Of a stretch of 64,000 nucleotides of DNA, positions 7,089 through 16,343 are shown piece by piece. The position numbers and the translations under genes are program-made. The stretch is from Chryseobacterium defluvii (GTDB lineage Bacteria; Bacteroidota; Bacteroidia; Flavobacteriales; Weeksellaceae). The notes under the pieces are model-generated. The model saw only the letters and a program-made list of their open reading frames with translations, did not search any database and was not told where the DNA came from. Numbering within the stretch: the first letter of the stretch is position 1; every line of letters starts with the position of its first letter. The stretch is taken from the NCBI RefSeq assembly GCF_003634775.1, contig NZ_RBXB01000002.1, positions 868,001-932,000 of the forward strand, given 5' to 3'.

Positions 7089-9827
7089 ATGGATCTATTT
7101 GTGTTAGTGCCAATTTTTGGTGTGGTTGCTTTATTGTATACTTTTTTACAGAGTAACTGGGTAAGTAAGCAAAACGCCGGAAATGAAAAAATGAAAATTA
7201 TCAGCGGACATATCGCTGACGGTGCAATGGCCTTTTTAAAAGCCGAGTACAAGATTTTAACCTATTTCGTAGTTGTTGTAGCCATTTTACTGGCCGTGAT
7301 GGGAATGAGTAATTCCAACTCGCATTGGAGTATCGGGATTGCTTTTGTAGTAGGAGCCGTTTTCTCTGCTTTGGCAGGGTTTATAGGAATGAAAATCGCA
7401 ACAAAAGCGAATGTAAGAACTGCCGAAGCTGCAAAAACTTCTCTTTCCAAAGCACTTAAAGTTTCCTTTACCGGAGGGTCGGTTATGGGAATGGGGGTTG
7501 CCGGATTGGCTGTATTGGGCTTAGGTGCACTTTTTCTGATCATTAAACAAATCTTTGCACCGGATTCATCCCCGGATTCTCACGAAATGGAAAGAGCAAT
7601 AGAAATCCTTACCGGATTTTCTTTAGGTGCTGAATCCATCGCCTTATTCGCGAGAGTTGGAGGGGGTATTTACACAAAAGCTGCAGATGTAGGAGCTGAT
7701 TTGGTAGGAAAAGTAGAAGCGGGAATTCCTGAGGATGATCCTAGAAATCCTGCTACTATTGCAGATAATGTAGGAGATAACGTAGGAGATGTTGCGGGAA
7801 TGGGAGCTGACTTATTCGGTTCTTATGTAGCCACTGTTTTGGCTACGATGGTTTTGGGACGAGAAACAATCTCTGAAGATTCTTTTGGAGGTTTCGCTCC
7901 GATCTTGTTGCCGATGCTTATTGCCGGTACTGGGATCATCTTCTCTATGATAGGAACTTTATTTGTGAGAATCAATGATAATGATGGAGCATCCACTTCT
8001 AACGTTCAGAATGCCCTGAATCTTGGAAACTGGGGAAGTATCGTTATTACAGCTATAGCATCTTATTTTCTGGTTACCTATATCTTACCGGAAACTATGG
8101 TTTTAAGGGGCCATGAGTTTACCAAAATGGGCGTTTTTGGAGCCATTATGGTTGGATTAGTTGTGGGAACTTTAATGAGTATCATTACAGAATTTTATAC
8201 GGCAATGGGGAAAAGACCCGTTTCAAGTATTGTGAGACAGTCTTCCACAGGTCATGCTACCAATATTATCGGCGGACTTGCCGTAGGAATGGAATCTACA
8301 TTATTACCTATTATTGTACTAGCCGGAGGAATTTATGGTTCATATTTATGCGCAGGACTTTATGGGGTGGCTATTGCAGCAGCAGGGATGATGGCAACTA
8401 CGGCCATGCAATTAGCCATTGATGCTTTCGGGCCTATTGCAGATAATGCGGGAGGAATTGCCGAAATGAGTGAATTACCAAAAGAAGTACGTGAAAAAAC
8501 GGATATTCTGGATGCTGTAGGAAATACAACCGCAGCAACAGGAAAAGGATTTGCAATTGCTTCTGCAGCGTTAACCGCTTTAGCTTTGTTTGCAGCTTTT
8601 GTAGGAATTGCAGGAATTGACGGTATTGATATCTACAGAGCTGATGTTTTAGCAGGCTTATTTGTAGGCGGAATGATTCCGTTTATATTTTCCTCATTAG
8701 CAATTACTGCGGTAGGACAGGCAGCTATGGCCATGGTGGAAGAAGTAAGACGACAGTTCCGTGAAATTCCGGGAATCCTGGAAGGGAAGGCTGAACCGGA
8801 ATATGAAAAATGTGTTGCTATTTCAACCGATGCGTCTATTAGAAAGATGATGCTTCCGGGGGCTATTGCTATTATTTCTCCTCTTTTGGTAGGGTTTATT
8901 TTCGGGCCTGAAGTATTGGGCGGATTTTTAGCAGGAGCTACAGTGAGTGGTGTTTTGATGGGAATGTTCCAGAATAATGCCGGTGGAGCCTGGGATAATG
9001 CTAAAAAGTCTTTTGAAAAAGGCGTGGATATTAACGGGCAAACCTATTACAAAGGTTCTGAGCCTCATAAAGCATCCGTAACAGGAGATACGGTTGGAGA
9101 TCCTTTTAAAGATACTTCCGGACCTTCCATGAACATTTTAATTAAGCTAATGTCAATTGTTTCATTAGTTATTGCACCTACTTTGGCTACTTTGCATAAA
9201 GATAAAATTGATGCTAACAGAAAAGCAAAAATAGAAGCTTTAACCGGAGTTGCAGGAGTACATTCTGTTACCGATTCCAACGCAGGAAATGGTATTGTAA
9301 CATTAGCACCAACAGAAGTCAAAGGACGTTTGAATGAAAGCGGTGATTTTGTTTACGAAACCGGAAATATGCAGGAGATCAAACTGGAAGGAGGCCATAC
9401 TATTTCTATGGGTGAAAACAGTCAGTTATACCGGTTATATAATGATGTAAAAGGAAAAAATCAGGCTGTTTTGGATCCGAACAAATGGTATACTATTGAA
9501 AATTTATACTTTGAAACAGGTTCAAGCGACTTAAAAGCAGGTTCTGAAGTTCAATTGAATAATTTAGCTGAAATACTTAATGCCTATCCTGGTTTAAGAG
9601 TGAAATTAGGAGGATATACAGACAATACAGGTAATGAAGAAAGCAATATGAAATTATCCAATTTGAGAGCACAAACCGCAAAGCTTAAATTGTTGGAAAT
9701 GGGAATTGCTTCAGACAGAGTGGAAGCGGAAGGATATGGATCTCAATATCCTGTTTGCGAAGCCAATGATACGGATGAATGTAAAGCTAAAAACAGAAGA
9801 ATTGATGTAAGGGTTCTTGCTTTGTAG
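7089..9827 (+). CDS. hppA: K+-dependent ion-translocating membrane pyrophosphatase fused to a C-terminal OmpA domain
   Basis: Residues 1 to about 702 form a membrane pyrophosphatase. They include the substrate motif [11 protein letters not shown] (200-210), the acidic DNVGDNVGD loop, and about 16 membrane helices. [10 protein letters not shown] has Ala at 482 and Gly at 485, the pattern of K+-dependent enzymes. Helix 6 reads [12 protein letters not shown] and lacks the glutamate found there in Thermotoga-type Na+ pumps and plant H+ pumps. A glutamate appears instead in helix 5 (GAESIALF, E182), as I recall for the Flavobacterium H+-pumping subgroup, so H+ pumping is likely. After a linker of about 95 residues comes an OmpA-like domain (about 800-912) with GYTDNTG, LSNLRA, NRRID and two cysteines in [10 protein letters not shown]. 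The C-terminus of this pump family faces the periplasm, so the domain could bind peptidoglycan. Ordinary pumps are about 670-770 residues long. Confidence 0.95.
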   Translation: MDLFVLVPIFGVVALLYTFLQSNWVSKQNAGNEKMKIISGHIADGAMAFLKAEYKILTYFVVVVAILLAVMGMSNSNSHWSIGIAFVVGAVFSALAGFIGMKIATKANVRTAEAAKTSLSKALKVSFTGGSVMGMGVAGLAVLGLGALFLIIKQIFAPDSSPDSHEMERAIEILTGFSLGAESIALFARVGGGIYTKAADVGADLVGKVEAGIPEDDPRNPATIADNVGDNVGDVAGMGADLFGSYVATVLATMVLGRETISEDSFGGFAPILLPMLIAGTGIIFSMIGTLFVRINDNDGASTSNVQNALNLGNWGSIVITAIASYFLVTYILPETMVLRGHEFTKMGVFGAIMVGLVVGTLMSIITEFYTAMGKRPVSSIVRQSSTGHATNIIGGLAVGMESTLLPIIVLAGGIYGSYLCAGLYGVAIAAAGMMATTAMQLAIDAFGPIADNAGGIAEMSELPKEVREKTDILDAVGNTTAATGKGFAIASAALTALALFAAFVGIAGIDGIDIYRADVLAGLFVGGMIPFIFSSLAITAVGQAAMAMVEEVRRQFREIPGILEGKAEPEYEKCVAISTDASIRKMMLPGAIAIISPLLVGFIFGPEVLGGFLAGATVSGVLMGMFQNNAGGAWDNAKKSFEKGVDINGQTYYKGSEPHKASVTGDTVGDPFKDTSGPSMNILIKLMSIVSLVIAPTLATLHKDKIDANRKAKIEALTGVAGVHSVTDSNAGNGIVTLAPTEVKGRLNESGDFVYETGNMQEIKLEGGHTISMGENSQLYRLYNDVKGKNQAVLDPNKWYTIENLYFETGSSDLKAGSEVQLNNLAEILNAYPGLRVKLGGYTDNTGNEESNMKLSNLRAQTAKLKLLEMGIASDRVEAEGYGSQYPVCEANDTDECKAKNRRIDVRVLAL

Positions 9828-9849
9828 AAGAGAAATTTATATAAACTTA

Positions 9850-9877
9850 AAGCACCACATTTTGTGGTGCTTTTTTC
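9850..9877 (+). terminator. Intrinsic terminator after the membrane pyrophosphatase
   Basis: The stem AGCACCACA / TGTGGTGCT is followed by six T residues, 25 bases after the stop codon. It lies between convergent genes. Confidence 0.88.
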
Positions 9878-9932
9878 TATGTATTTTGTTACAAAACAGA
9901 GGTTATAAGACTAAGCTTAATTATGTGGGAAA

Positions 9933-11072
9933 TCAAAGATTCTTTTTCAAATGCTCCAACGCCTGAATAATCACTTCATCCTTTTTAGAAAAACTGAACC
10001 TGATATAATTGGAATCCTGCCTTGAATTATAAAATGCAGAAAGAGGAAGGCAGGCCACCTTCTTTTCAATGGTCATCCATTTTGAAAACTCTATATCTGT
10101 CATGGTTTTAGATACATTTCTGAAATTAACGATCTGAAAAACACTTCCCTGAGCTTTCTGTTCCACTTCTAAAGGAGTTTCTTTAATAAGTTCATTGAAA
10201 ATATCCCTCTTTCTTTGCATGAAAATCAGGTTTTCGGCAGGATCAAAAACTTCAAGGTATTTTGCAATGGCATATTGGGCCGGTGCATTGGCACTGTATG
10301 AAATATATTGTTGATGACATCTGAATTTGTTAGTTAATTCAACGGAAGCTAATAAATAGCTGACCTTCCATCCGGTAGAGTGAAACATTTTCCCAAAAGA
10401 AAAAATAGAGAAAGTCCTTTTCTTTAGATCCGGATGCAGGAACGGACTGTAATGCGCTGCGCCATCATAACAATATATATCATAAATTTCTTCGGAAATC
10501 AGGTAAATTTCCCTGTTCTCAATTAAAGAGTATAATTGGTTCCAGTCATGTTGTGACCATATTTTCCCGGTAGGGTTTTGAGGAGAATTAATAATGATGG
10601 CTTTTGTTTTTTCGGAAATACAATTCCGGAATTTTTCCCAGTTGATGCTGAAATCACAGTCTAAATCATAATATACAGGAATTCCATCATTGAGAACAAT
10701 TGAAGGTGCATACGTATAATAGGAAGGTTGAATAATGATGACCTCATCTCCCTGATTTAAAATGCATTTCAGGGAAGTATATAATGCAAAGGTAGCACAG
10801 GGGACAATGCTTACTTCTTCTGTTTTAAGCTGAAGACTATTTTTTCTTTTTACATTGTATTTAATAATGCTTTCAATTAATAACGGATTACCCGCAAGAG
10901 GTTCATAATTGTGGTTGTTGTGATCAGCAGATTCTTTCAGATAATATTTTAAACGCGGATCGATATCGAAATCGGAAACCCCTAAAGATAAATCAAAGCT
11001 GTTATGCCGTGAAGCGAGATCAGACATTTCCGTAAAAAAAGAGTAATGTGTAAATCCATAAATATTCTCCAT
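9933..11072 (-). CDS. PLP-dependent aminotransferase, class I/II (methionine aminotransferase-like)
   Basis: This 379-residue fold-type I transaminase has NSPQNPTG (162-169) and the PLP-binding lysine in SFGKMFHSTGWK (K228). The HSTGWK form and the length fit the YbdL/kynurenine aminotransferase branch, whose Bacteroidetes members are usually annotated as methionine aminotransferases. Substrate assignment is by family only. The gene is monocistronic, convergent with the pyrophosphatase gene and divergent from the peptidase gene. Confidence 0.85.
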   Translation of the reverse strand: MENIYGFTHYSFFTEMSDLASRHNSFDLSLGVSDFDIDPRLKYYLKESADHNNHNYEPLAGNPLLIESIIKYNVKRKNSLQLKTEEVSIVPCATFALYTSLKCILNQGDEVIIIQPSYYTYAPSIVLNDGIPVYYDLDCDFSINWEKFRNCISEKTKAIIINSPQNPTGKIWSQHDWNQLYSLIENREIYLISEEIYDIYCYDGAAHYSPFLHPDLKKRTFSIFSFGKMFHSTGWKVSYLLASVELTNKFRCHQQYISYSANAPAQYAIAKYLEVFDPAENLIFMQRKRDIFNELIKETPLEVEQKAQGSVFQIVNFRNVSKTMTDIEFSKWMTIEKKVACLPLSAFYNSRQDSNYIRFSFSKKDEVIIQALEHLKKNL

Positions 11073-11158
11073 CTATTTGCATTTATATCAAATATAAGAA
11101 AATTTGGAATCCATGATCAATTAAATAAATTTTGTTATTTTTAAGCAAATTATTAAAA

Positions 11159-12205
11159 ATGAAAAAACTACTTATTCCTCTGTTTGCTGCTGCTTTACTC
11201 GCAAGTTGCGAGGCAGTTAAGGTTTCTGATAACAGCACTTCTAATCATACTTCACCCGGTTCTAAAGATGATAAAGGCTTCCAGATTGCATATAAGGCAA
11301 TTAAAGCAGATGATTTAAAGAAAAATCTATATGTGATTGCTTCTGATGAGATGGGGGGAAGAGATACGGGAAGCCCTGGACAGAAAAAGGCAGGAGAATA
11401 TATGGTTAACTATTATAAAAGTCTTGGAATTTCCTTTCCTAAAACATTAGGTTCCTATTATCAAAAAGTACCTGCAGAGTATATGAAGCAAAGGGGTGGA
11501 GGAAACCTTCCTGATTCTGAAAATATTCTTGCATTTATCGAAGGAAGTGAAAAACCTGAGGAAATCGTTGTTATTTCCGCTCATTACGACCATGTAGGAA
11601 CCAGAAACGGAGTAGTGTATAACGGAGCAGATGACGACGGAAGCGGAACAGTAGGGGTTATGGAGATTGCGAAGGCTTTTCAGGAAACTAAAAAAGCAGG
11701 AAAAGGCCCTAAAAGATCTATTTTATTCCTGCATGTAACTGGTGAAGAGCATGGCTTATTCGGTTCTGAATATTACAGCGATAACCCGGTATTTCCTCTT
11801 GCCAATACGGTGGTAGACCTTAACATTGATATGATAGGTCGTGATGATCCGGAAAACAGAGGAAAAGATTATGTTTACGTGATCGGTTCTGAAATGTTGA
11901 GTTCCGAATTGAAAGTTATCAATGAAGCAGCCAATAAGAAAACGAATAATCTTATACTGAATTATAAATATGATGACCCTAATGATCCTGAAAGGTTATA
12001 TTACAGATCAGACCATTATAATTTCGCAAAGAACAATATTCCTGTAGCATTTTTCTTTGACGGGATCCATGAAGATTATCATAAACCTACCGATGATGTT
12101 GAGAAAATCGATTATTCTTTATTGGCAAAAAGAACCCAGTTGGTTTTTGCTACAGCTTGGGAAATTGCCAACAGAGAAAACAGAATCGTGGTTGACAAAA
12201 AATAA
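11159..12205 (+). CDS. M28 family zinc metallopeptidase, lipoprotein
   Basis: The protein has a lipoprotein signal MKKLLIPLFAAALLASC (Cys17), so the in-frame TTG at 11132 is not the start. The M28 zinc ligands are visible in order: SAHYDHVG, GADDDGSG, TGEEHGLFGS, NIDMIGRD, and HEDYHKPTDD near the C-terminus. Members are di-zinc aminopeptidases; with a lipid anchor this one probably degrades peptides in the periplasm or at the outer membrane. It is monocistronic and ends at a strong terminator. Confidence 0.93.
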   Translation: MKKLLIPLFAAALLASCEAVKVSDNSTSNHTSPGSKDDKGFQIAYKAIKADDLKKNLYVIASDEMGGRDTGSPGQKKAGEYMVNYYKSLGISFPKTLGSYYQKVPAEYMKQRGGGNLPDSENILAFIEGSEKPEEIVVISAHYDHVGTRNGVVYNGADDDGSGTVGVMEIAKAFQETKKAGKGPKRSILFLHVTGEEHGLFGSEYYSDNPVFPLANTVVDLNIDMIGRDDPENRGKDYVYVIGSEMLSSELKVINEAANKKTNNLILNYKYDDPNDPERLYYRSDHYNFAKNNIPVAFFFDGIHEDYHKPTDDVEKIDYSLLAKRTQLVFATAWEIANRENRIVVDKK

Positions 12206-12228
12206 TAATTATAGAGTTTAAATATAAA

Positions 12229-12263
12229 GTAGGCCTATAAGTTATTTCTTATAGGCCTTTATT
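12229..12263 (+). terminator. Intrinsic terminator after the M28 peptidase
   Basis: The 11-base stem AGGCCTATAAG / CTTATAGGCCT has a TTATTTT loop and is followed by a short T-rich tail. Confidence 0.85.
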
Positions 12264-12275
12264 AAAATATTGCTG

Positions 12276-12719
12276 ATGACAATTCGTGACGCTAAAATAG
12301 AGGATATTCCGCAAATTCAGGTGATAAGGAACTCGGTTAAAGAAAACACCTTATCTGACCCGGGGCTTGTTACAGACAGAGACTGTGAAGAATTCCTGTT
12401 TCAGAGAGGAAAAGGTTGGGTATGTGAAATTAATGGGGAAATTGTTGGATTTTCTATTGTTGATAGGAAAGAAAATAACGTTTGGGCATTATTTCTCCAC
12501 CCGGATTTTGAAAAGCAGGGAACAGGCAGAAAGCTTCATGATAGTATGGTGGATTGGTATTTTGAGCAGACAAAAGATACCCTCTGGCTTGGAACTTCAC
12601 CGGGCACAAGAGCCGAAGCTTTTTACAGAAAAGCAGGATGGAAAGAAACGGGTAAACACGGAAAAGGGGAAATTAAATTCGAAATGACCTATAATCAATG
12701 GCAAAATAATAAATCATGA
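12276..12719 (+). CDS. GNAT family N-acetyltransferase
   Basis: This protein of about 147 residues has the GNAT core. ALFLHPDFEKQGTGRKLHDSMVDW contains the acetyl-CoA loop Q-G-T-G-R, and the terminal strand carries AEAFYRKAGWKETG. The ATG at 12276 gives the expected N-terminus MTIRDAKIEDIPQI; an in-frame TTG lies two codons earlier. The acceptor is unknown. Its stop overlaps the start of the next gene by four bases, forming a small coupled operon with a VOC protein and endonuclease V. Confidence 0.85.
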   Translation: MTIRDAKIEDIPQIQVIRNSVKENTLSDPGLVTDRDCEEFLFQRGKGWVCEINGEIVGFSIVDRKENNVWALFLHPDFEKQGTGRKLHDSMVDWYFEQTKDTLWLGTSPGTRAEAFYRKAGWKETGKHGKGEIKFEMTYNQWQNNKS

Positions 12720-13084
12720 GACAAAAAATAAAATCAATCCGTCCTTTTGTTGGCGCTGGGAATTTTGAGATCAGCAGAAATTTTTATACTGATCTGGGTT
12801 TTGAAGAAATAATTTTAGAACCTAAATTATCTTTATTCAGGAAAAATGAAACTGCTTTTTATCTTCAGAATGCTTATGTGAAAGACTGGATTGATAATAC
12901 CATGCTCTTCATTGAAGTGGAAGATACGGATGAATTTTGGAAAGAACTTCAATCCCTTAATCTTACAGAGAAGTATGAAGGAGTGAGACTTACTCCTGTA
13001 AGGACCATGGAGTGGGGAAAGGAGTGCTTTGTACATGATCCTTCCGGAATTTTATGGCATTTTGGAGAGTTTTTTACTAAATGA
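12716..13084 (+). CDS. VOC superfamily protein (glyoxalase/bleomycin-resistance fold)
   Basis: This 122-residue single-domain protein has the paired beta-alpha-beta-beta-beta pattern of the VOC family. It starts IRPFVGAGNFEISRNFYTDLGF and ends with VHDPSGILWHFGEF, the typical last strand with an aspartate and histidine. Related proteins are glyoxalases, dioxygenases or drug-binding resistance proteins; the specific role is unknown. Overlaps at both ends show tight coupling. Confidence 0.82.
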   Translation: MRQKIKSIRPFVGAGNFEISRNFYTDLGFEEIILEPKLSLFRKNETAFYLQNAYVKDWIDNTMLFIEVEDTDEFWKELQSLNLTEKYEGVRLTPVRTMEWGKECFVHDPSGILWHFGEFFTK

Positions 13085-13090
13085 TTGAAA

Positions 13091-13591
13091 ATGATCTACG
13101 CTTTTGATACATATTATTGTAATGACGTTGCCAATACGATCTGTATAGCTTTTGAAAACTGGAATTCTGAAAAGGAAAATAATATTTTCATTGAAAAAAC
13201 AGCCATCACGTCCGATTATGAAAGTGGCGCTTTCTATAAGAGGGAATTACCTTGTATAATGAGTTTGCTGAAAAAAATTCAACTTAAAGATGGAGATATG
13301 ATCATAGTAGATGGCTACGTTACTTTGGATGATCATGGAAAAATCGGTTTGGGAGGTTATCTTTTTGAAGCCCTTGAACAAAAATATCCAGTGATCGGAA
13401 TTGCCAAAAACGGATTTTCGGCCCCGGATTCTCGAAGAAGACATATATACAGAGGAGAGAGTAAAACACCTCTTTTCCTTACAGCGATGGGAATTGATGT
13501 GGATGAATTAGTCCCGAAAATAAAGCAAATGTATGGCTCATACAGAATTCCGGCACTTTTGAAAAAGCTGGATCAGTTGACGAGAGAATAG
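13091..13591 (+). CDS. nfi: Endonuclease V family protein (short form)
   Basis: Endonuclease V cuts DNA or RNA next to deaminated purines (inosine). The conserved acidic residues are visible: D6 in MIYAFDTYY, the glutamate in FYKRELPC, and the aspartate in MIIVDGYVTL. GIAKNGF matches the late conserved strand. At 166 residues it is shorter than the roughly 220-residue E. coli enzyme and lacks much of the N-terminus, including part of the mismatch wedge region. TTG 13085 is an alternative start that overlaps nothing; I prefer the ATG at 13091. Confidence 0.8.
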   Translation: MIYAFDTYYCNDVANTICIAFENWNSEKENNIFIEKTAITSDYESGAFYKRELPCIMSLLKKIQLKDGDMIIVDGYVTLDDHGKIGLGGYLFEALEQKYPVIGIAKNGFSAPDSRRRHIYRGESKTPLFLTAMGIDVDELVPKIKQMYGSYRIPALLKKLDQLTRE

Positions 13592-13639
13592 TTTTTAATG
13601 ATTTTAATTTTTATTAAATTCGTTAGGAAATTAACTACC

Positions 13640-14161
13640 ATGAAAAAACTATTACTTTTCACATTACTTTTCATAACTATTGTAACCAACGGACAGGCTA
13701 ATTCAAAACCCTTCAATTCTCTTACGGATAAAGATCTTAAAAAGTTTACTTATTCTGAAAATCAATCTGTTATTAAAATATTTAATAAAACAGATAATCC
13801 TGATGTGGTCTCTCAATATCTAGAGATCAAAAATAATTTTCTCTATTTTCATTCAGTTATTGAGCACAAGTATAGCAAGACCATTAGATTCAAGAAAGTT
13901 ATTTTCCAATATGATGACAAGAAAATAGAGTATATTATACCTAAAACAAATGTGAAGTCGTGGAGTTTGCATTATTTTATTGAAGAATCAGATGTGATCA
14001 TCAGTTCGGAGATGGTTGTTAGATTCAAAGAAATGCTGGATGCCAAATCTAAAATTGAAGTTACACTTGTGGGAGATCCTGAAGTAAAATTCTACTTAAG
14101 TAATAAAGAAAAAAAATATTTTAAAAGAATGCTTGAACTCTATGATAAACTTAAAAAATAG
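13640..14161 (+). CDS. Hypothetical secreted protein
   Basis: The protein of about 173 residues starts MKKLLLFTLLFITIVTNGQA, a signal peptide with likely cleavage after the NGQA region, so the upstream in-frame ATG at 13598 is not preferred. The mature part is rich in Lys, Glu and aromatic residues and probably beta-rich. I recognise no domain. It lies 48 bases after the endonuclease V gene. Confidence 0.65.
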   Translation: MKKLLLFTLLFITIVTNGQANSKPFNSLTDKDLKKFTYSENQSVIKIFNKTDNPDVVSQYLEIKNNFLYFHSVIEHKYSKTIRFKKVIFQYDDKKIEYIIPKTNVKSWSLHYFIEESDVIISSEMVVRFKEMLDAKSKIEVTLVGDPEVKFYLSNKEKKYFKRMLELYDKLKK

Positions 14162-14527
14162 ATTGTGTGTTTTGAATTAGTTGTAAATCATGTAGATTTT
14201 GCTAAATAGAGAGTATGAATTTGATATAAATGATAAATGTCATTACGAACACTATTTTTATTAATTCTAAATAAATATAAATTTGTCTTAATAAAAAATA
14301 GAAACCTTGAACTTCTATGATGACATGAAAGATCGTTAAATAAAAGGAATACATATCTAATCATATCCATATCAATTTTTTGTTTTTTTTAACCGGTGAG
14401 CCATATCTCATCGGTTTTTAATTTATAGAAGCGGATTTTCCGTTTTGACTACTTCTTACCCCAATTTGGCAACTCTACTCTTTTATTGAAAGCAGAACTT
14501 TGTCTTGTAATTTTAAAAGAATAAAAA
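14162..14527. other. Intergenic region without a convincing gene
   Basis: These 366 bases are strongly AT-rich. The only possible ORF (minus strand, 60 codons, about 14188-14370) has a biased, unconvincing composition and no start context. The region holds the terminator at 14389-14421, which lies 228 bases past the preceding stop, and then about 105 bases of leader before the SDR gene. Confidence 0.6.
14389..14421 (+). terminator. Hairpin with T tract, likely terminator
   Basis: AACCGGTGAG and CTCATCGGTT pair over ten bases with one G-T pair and are followed by T residues. Because it is far from the preceding gene, it may end a long 3' untranslated region or a small RNA. Confidence 0.7.
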
Positions 14528-15325
14528 ATGAAAACAATTTTTATAACAGGAGCTTCTACCGGATTAGGAAAAGCTACTGCCAGATTATTTCAAAGTAAAG
14601 GATGGAATGTAATTGCTACGATGAGAAATCCTGATTCAGAAACGGAGCTTGCCACATTGGAAAATGTAACATTGCTTCCACTGGATGTCACCAATTTAGA
14701 GCAGATACAGACCACTGTAAAAAAAGCTCTTGAAATCAGTGATATTGATGTAGTTTTCAATAATGCGGGCTATGGTTTGATAGGACCTTTGGAAGCATTA
14801 TCTGATGACCAGATTTTAAAACAGCTGGATACTAATTTATTAGGAGTAATTCGTGTAACTAAAGCTTTCATTCCGTATTTCAGAGAGAGAAGAGAAGGAC
14901 TGTTTATTTCAACTACTTCCATTGGCGGATTGATAACCTTTCCATTAGGTTCAACTTATCATGCTACCAAATGGGCGCTGGAAGGATGGAGTGAAAGCAT
15001 GGCTTTCGAACTTAATACATTCGGAGTACATATTAAAACAGTTTCTCCCGGAGGAATAAAAACTGATTTTATGAGCCGTTCCCTGGATATGGCGACTCAA
15101 CCTGAATATGAAGGAATGATCAACACCATGTTTTCAAATACTGAAAGCATGATGGATGGTGCCTCTACTGCTGAAGAAATTGCTGAAGTAGTTTATCAGG
15201 CCGCAACCGATGGTAAAAAGCAATTGAGATACGTCGCAGGGCAAGATGCAAAAGCTTTGTATGCACAACGTTTGGAACTGGGAGACGAAGCATTCAGGGA
15301 GCAGTTTGGCAAACAGTTTATTTAA
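14528..15325 (+). CDS. Short-chain dehydrogenase/reductase (classical SDR)
   Basis: The 265-residue protein has TGASTGLGKA (7-16) for NAD(P) binding, NNAGYG (79-84), and the catalytic S131, Y144 and K148 in YHATK. It belongs to the classical SDR group often annotated as retinol-dehydrogenase-like in bacteria; its substrate is unknown. It is followed by a terminator and then an AraC-type regulator that may control it. Confidence 0.9.
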   Translation: MKTIFITGASTGLGKATARLFQSKGWNVIATMRNPDSETELATLENVTLLPLDVTNLEQIQTTVKKALEISDIDVVFNNAGYGLIGPLEALSDDQILKQLDTNLLGVIRVTKAFIPYFRERREGLFISTTSIGGLITFPLGSTYHATKWALEGWSESMAFELNTFGVHIKTVSPGGIKTDFMSRSLDMATQPEYEGMINTMFSNTESMMDGASTAEEIAEVVYQAATDGKKQLRYVAGQDAKALYAQRLELGDEAFREQFGKQFI

Positions 15326-15337
15326 AACTTCAATGGA

Positions 15338-15373
15338 TAGCCACACGGGAACCGGAATCTGTGTGGCTTTTAC
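15338..15373 (+). terminator. Intrinsic terminator after the SDR gene
   Basis: The stem AGCCACAC (15339-15346) pairs with GTGTGGCT (15361-15368) and is followed by T residues. It separates the SDR gene from the AraC gene. Confidence 0.78.
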
Positions 15374-15398
15374 TTGTTTAAATTCATACATTTATATC

Positions 15399-16313
15399 AT
15401 GGAAAAGAAAGATATTACCCCGCTGAAGATTTCATCCATTTCTGAACTACATCATTTATTAATGCTTCCAAAGCCGCTTCATCCTATGATCAGCCTGGTG
15501 GATAATACTAAAATGAGTGTAAATACAGAACTGCTTAATAAAAATTTCGTATTAAATTTTTATAAGATCTCCTATAAGATCTCTGTAAACGGGAAAATGG
15601 GGTATGGGCAAGGCTATTATGATTTCAATGAAGGCGGTATGATGTTCACTGCTCCCAATCAGGTTTTATCTACAGATGAAGGTGCCGAATATTATGGATA
15701 TACCTTATTCATTCATCCAGATTTTATCAGAAACTATCCATTAGGAAAAACAATCAAGAAGTACGGCTTTTTCTCTTATGATACCGATGAAGCGCTGCAT
15801 TTATCAGATAAAGAAAAAAATAATATTCTAAGTCTTTTAGATAGTATTAATGAGGAATTACATACATCCATTGATGAAATCAGCCAGGATGTAATTGTCT
15901 CTTATATTGAAGTTTTATTGAATTACAGTAATAGATTTTATAAACGGCAATTCATTACCCGGAAAGCGGTCAGTAATAATTTGCTCTCAAAAATGGAACA
16001 GCTCCTGGATGATTACTTCAATCAACAGGAAACGCTGACGAAAGGGCTTCCTACCGTTGAATTTCTTGCTTCGGAACTTAATCTTTCACCCCACTATCTA
16101 AGTGATATGCTGAGAAACCTTACCGGGCAAAGTGCTCAGCAACATATTCATGAAAAATTAATTGAAAAAGCTAAAGAATATCTTACAACAACTGATTTTT
16201 CAGTAGCGGAAATAGCCTATCATCTCGGCTTCGAGCATTCCCAGTCTTTTAATAAACTATTCAAAAAGAAAACCAATACGACTCCTTTGAGCTTTAAGCA
16301 GTCTTTTAATTAA
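15399..16313 (+). CDS. AraC family transcriptional regulator
   Basis: The 304-residue protein has an N-terminal cupin-like sensing domain (about 1-180) and a C-terminal double helix-turn-helix. The second helix pair is marked by FSVAEIAYHLGFEHSQSFNKLFKKKTNTTPLSF, cited here as the region about 265-300. The ATG at 15399 follows the terminator; earlier in-frame starts would run through that hairpin and into the SDR gene. Such regulators in Bacteroidetes often sit beside the SDR or oxidoreductase they induce, but this link is inference. Confidence 0.9.
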   Translation: MEKKDITPLKISSISELHHLLMLPKPLHPMISLVDNTKMSVNTELLNKNFVLNFYKISYKISVNGKMGYGQGYYDFNEGGMMFTAPNQVLSTDEGAEYYGYTLFIHPDFIRNYPLGKTIKKYGFFSYDTDEALHLSDKEKNNILSLLDSINEELHTSIDEISQDVIVSYIEVLLNYSNRFYKRQFITRKAVSNNLLSKMEQLLDDYFNQQETLTKGLPTVEFLASELNLSPHYLSDMLRNLTGQSAQQHIHEKLIEKAKEYLTTTDFSVAEIAYHLGFEHSQSFNKLFKKKTNTTPLSFKQSFN

Positions 16314-16343
16314 AATTTATTTATTCCTTCTAATTGTAATACA

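Noticed and set aside
8560-9320. Minus-strand ORF inside the membrane pyrophosphatase gene
   Set aside because: It is a shadow of a gene with clear motifs on the plus strand; overlapping coding is not supported by any motif.
14188-14370. Minus-strand ORF of 60 codons
   Set aside because: Composition is dominated by Leu, Phe, Ile and basic residues from AT-rich sequence, and it has no start context or partner.
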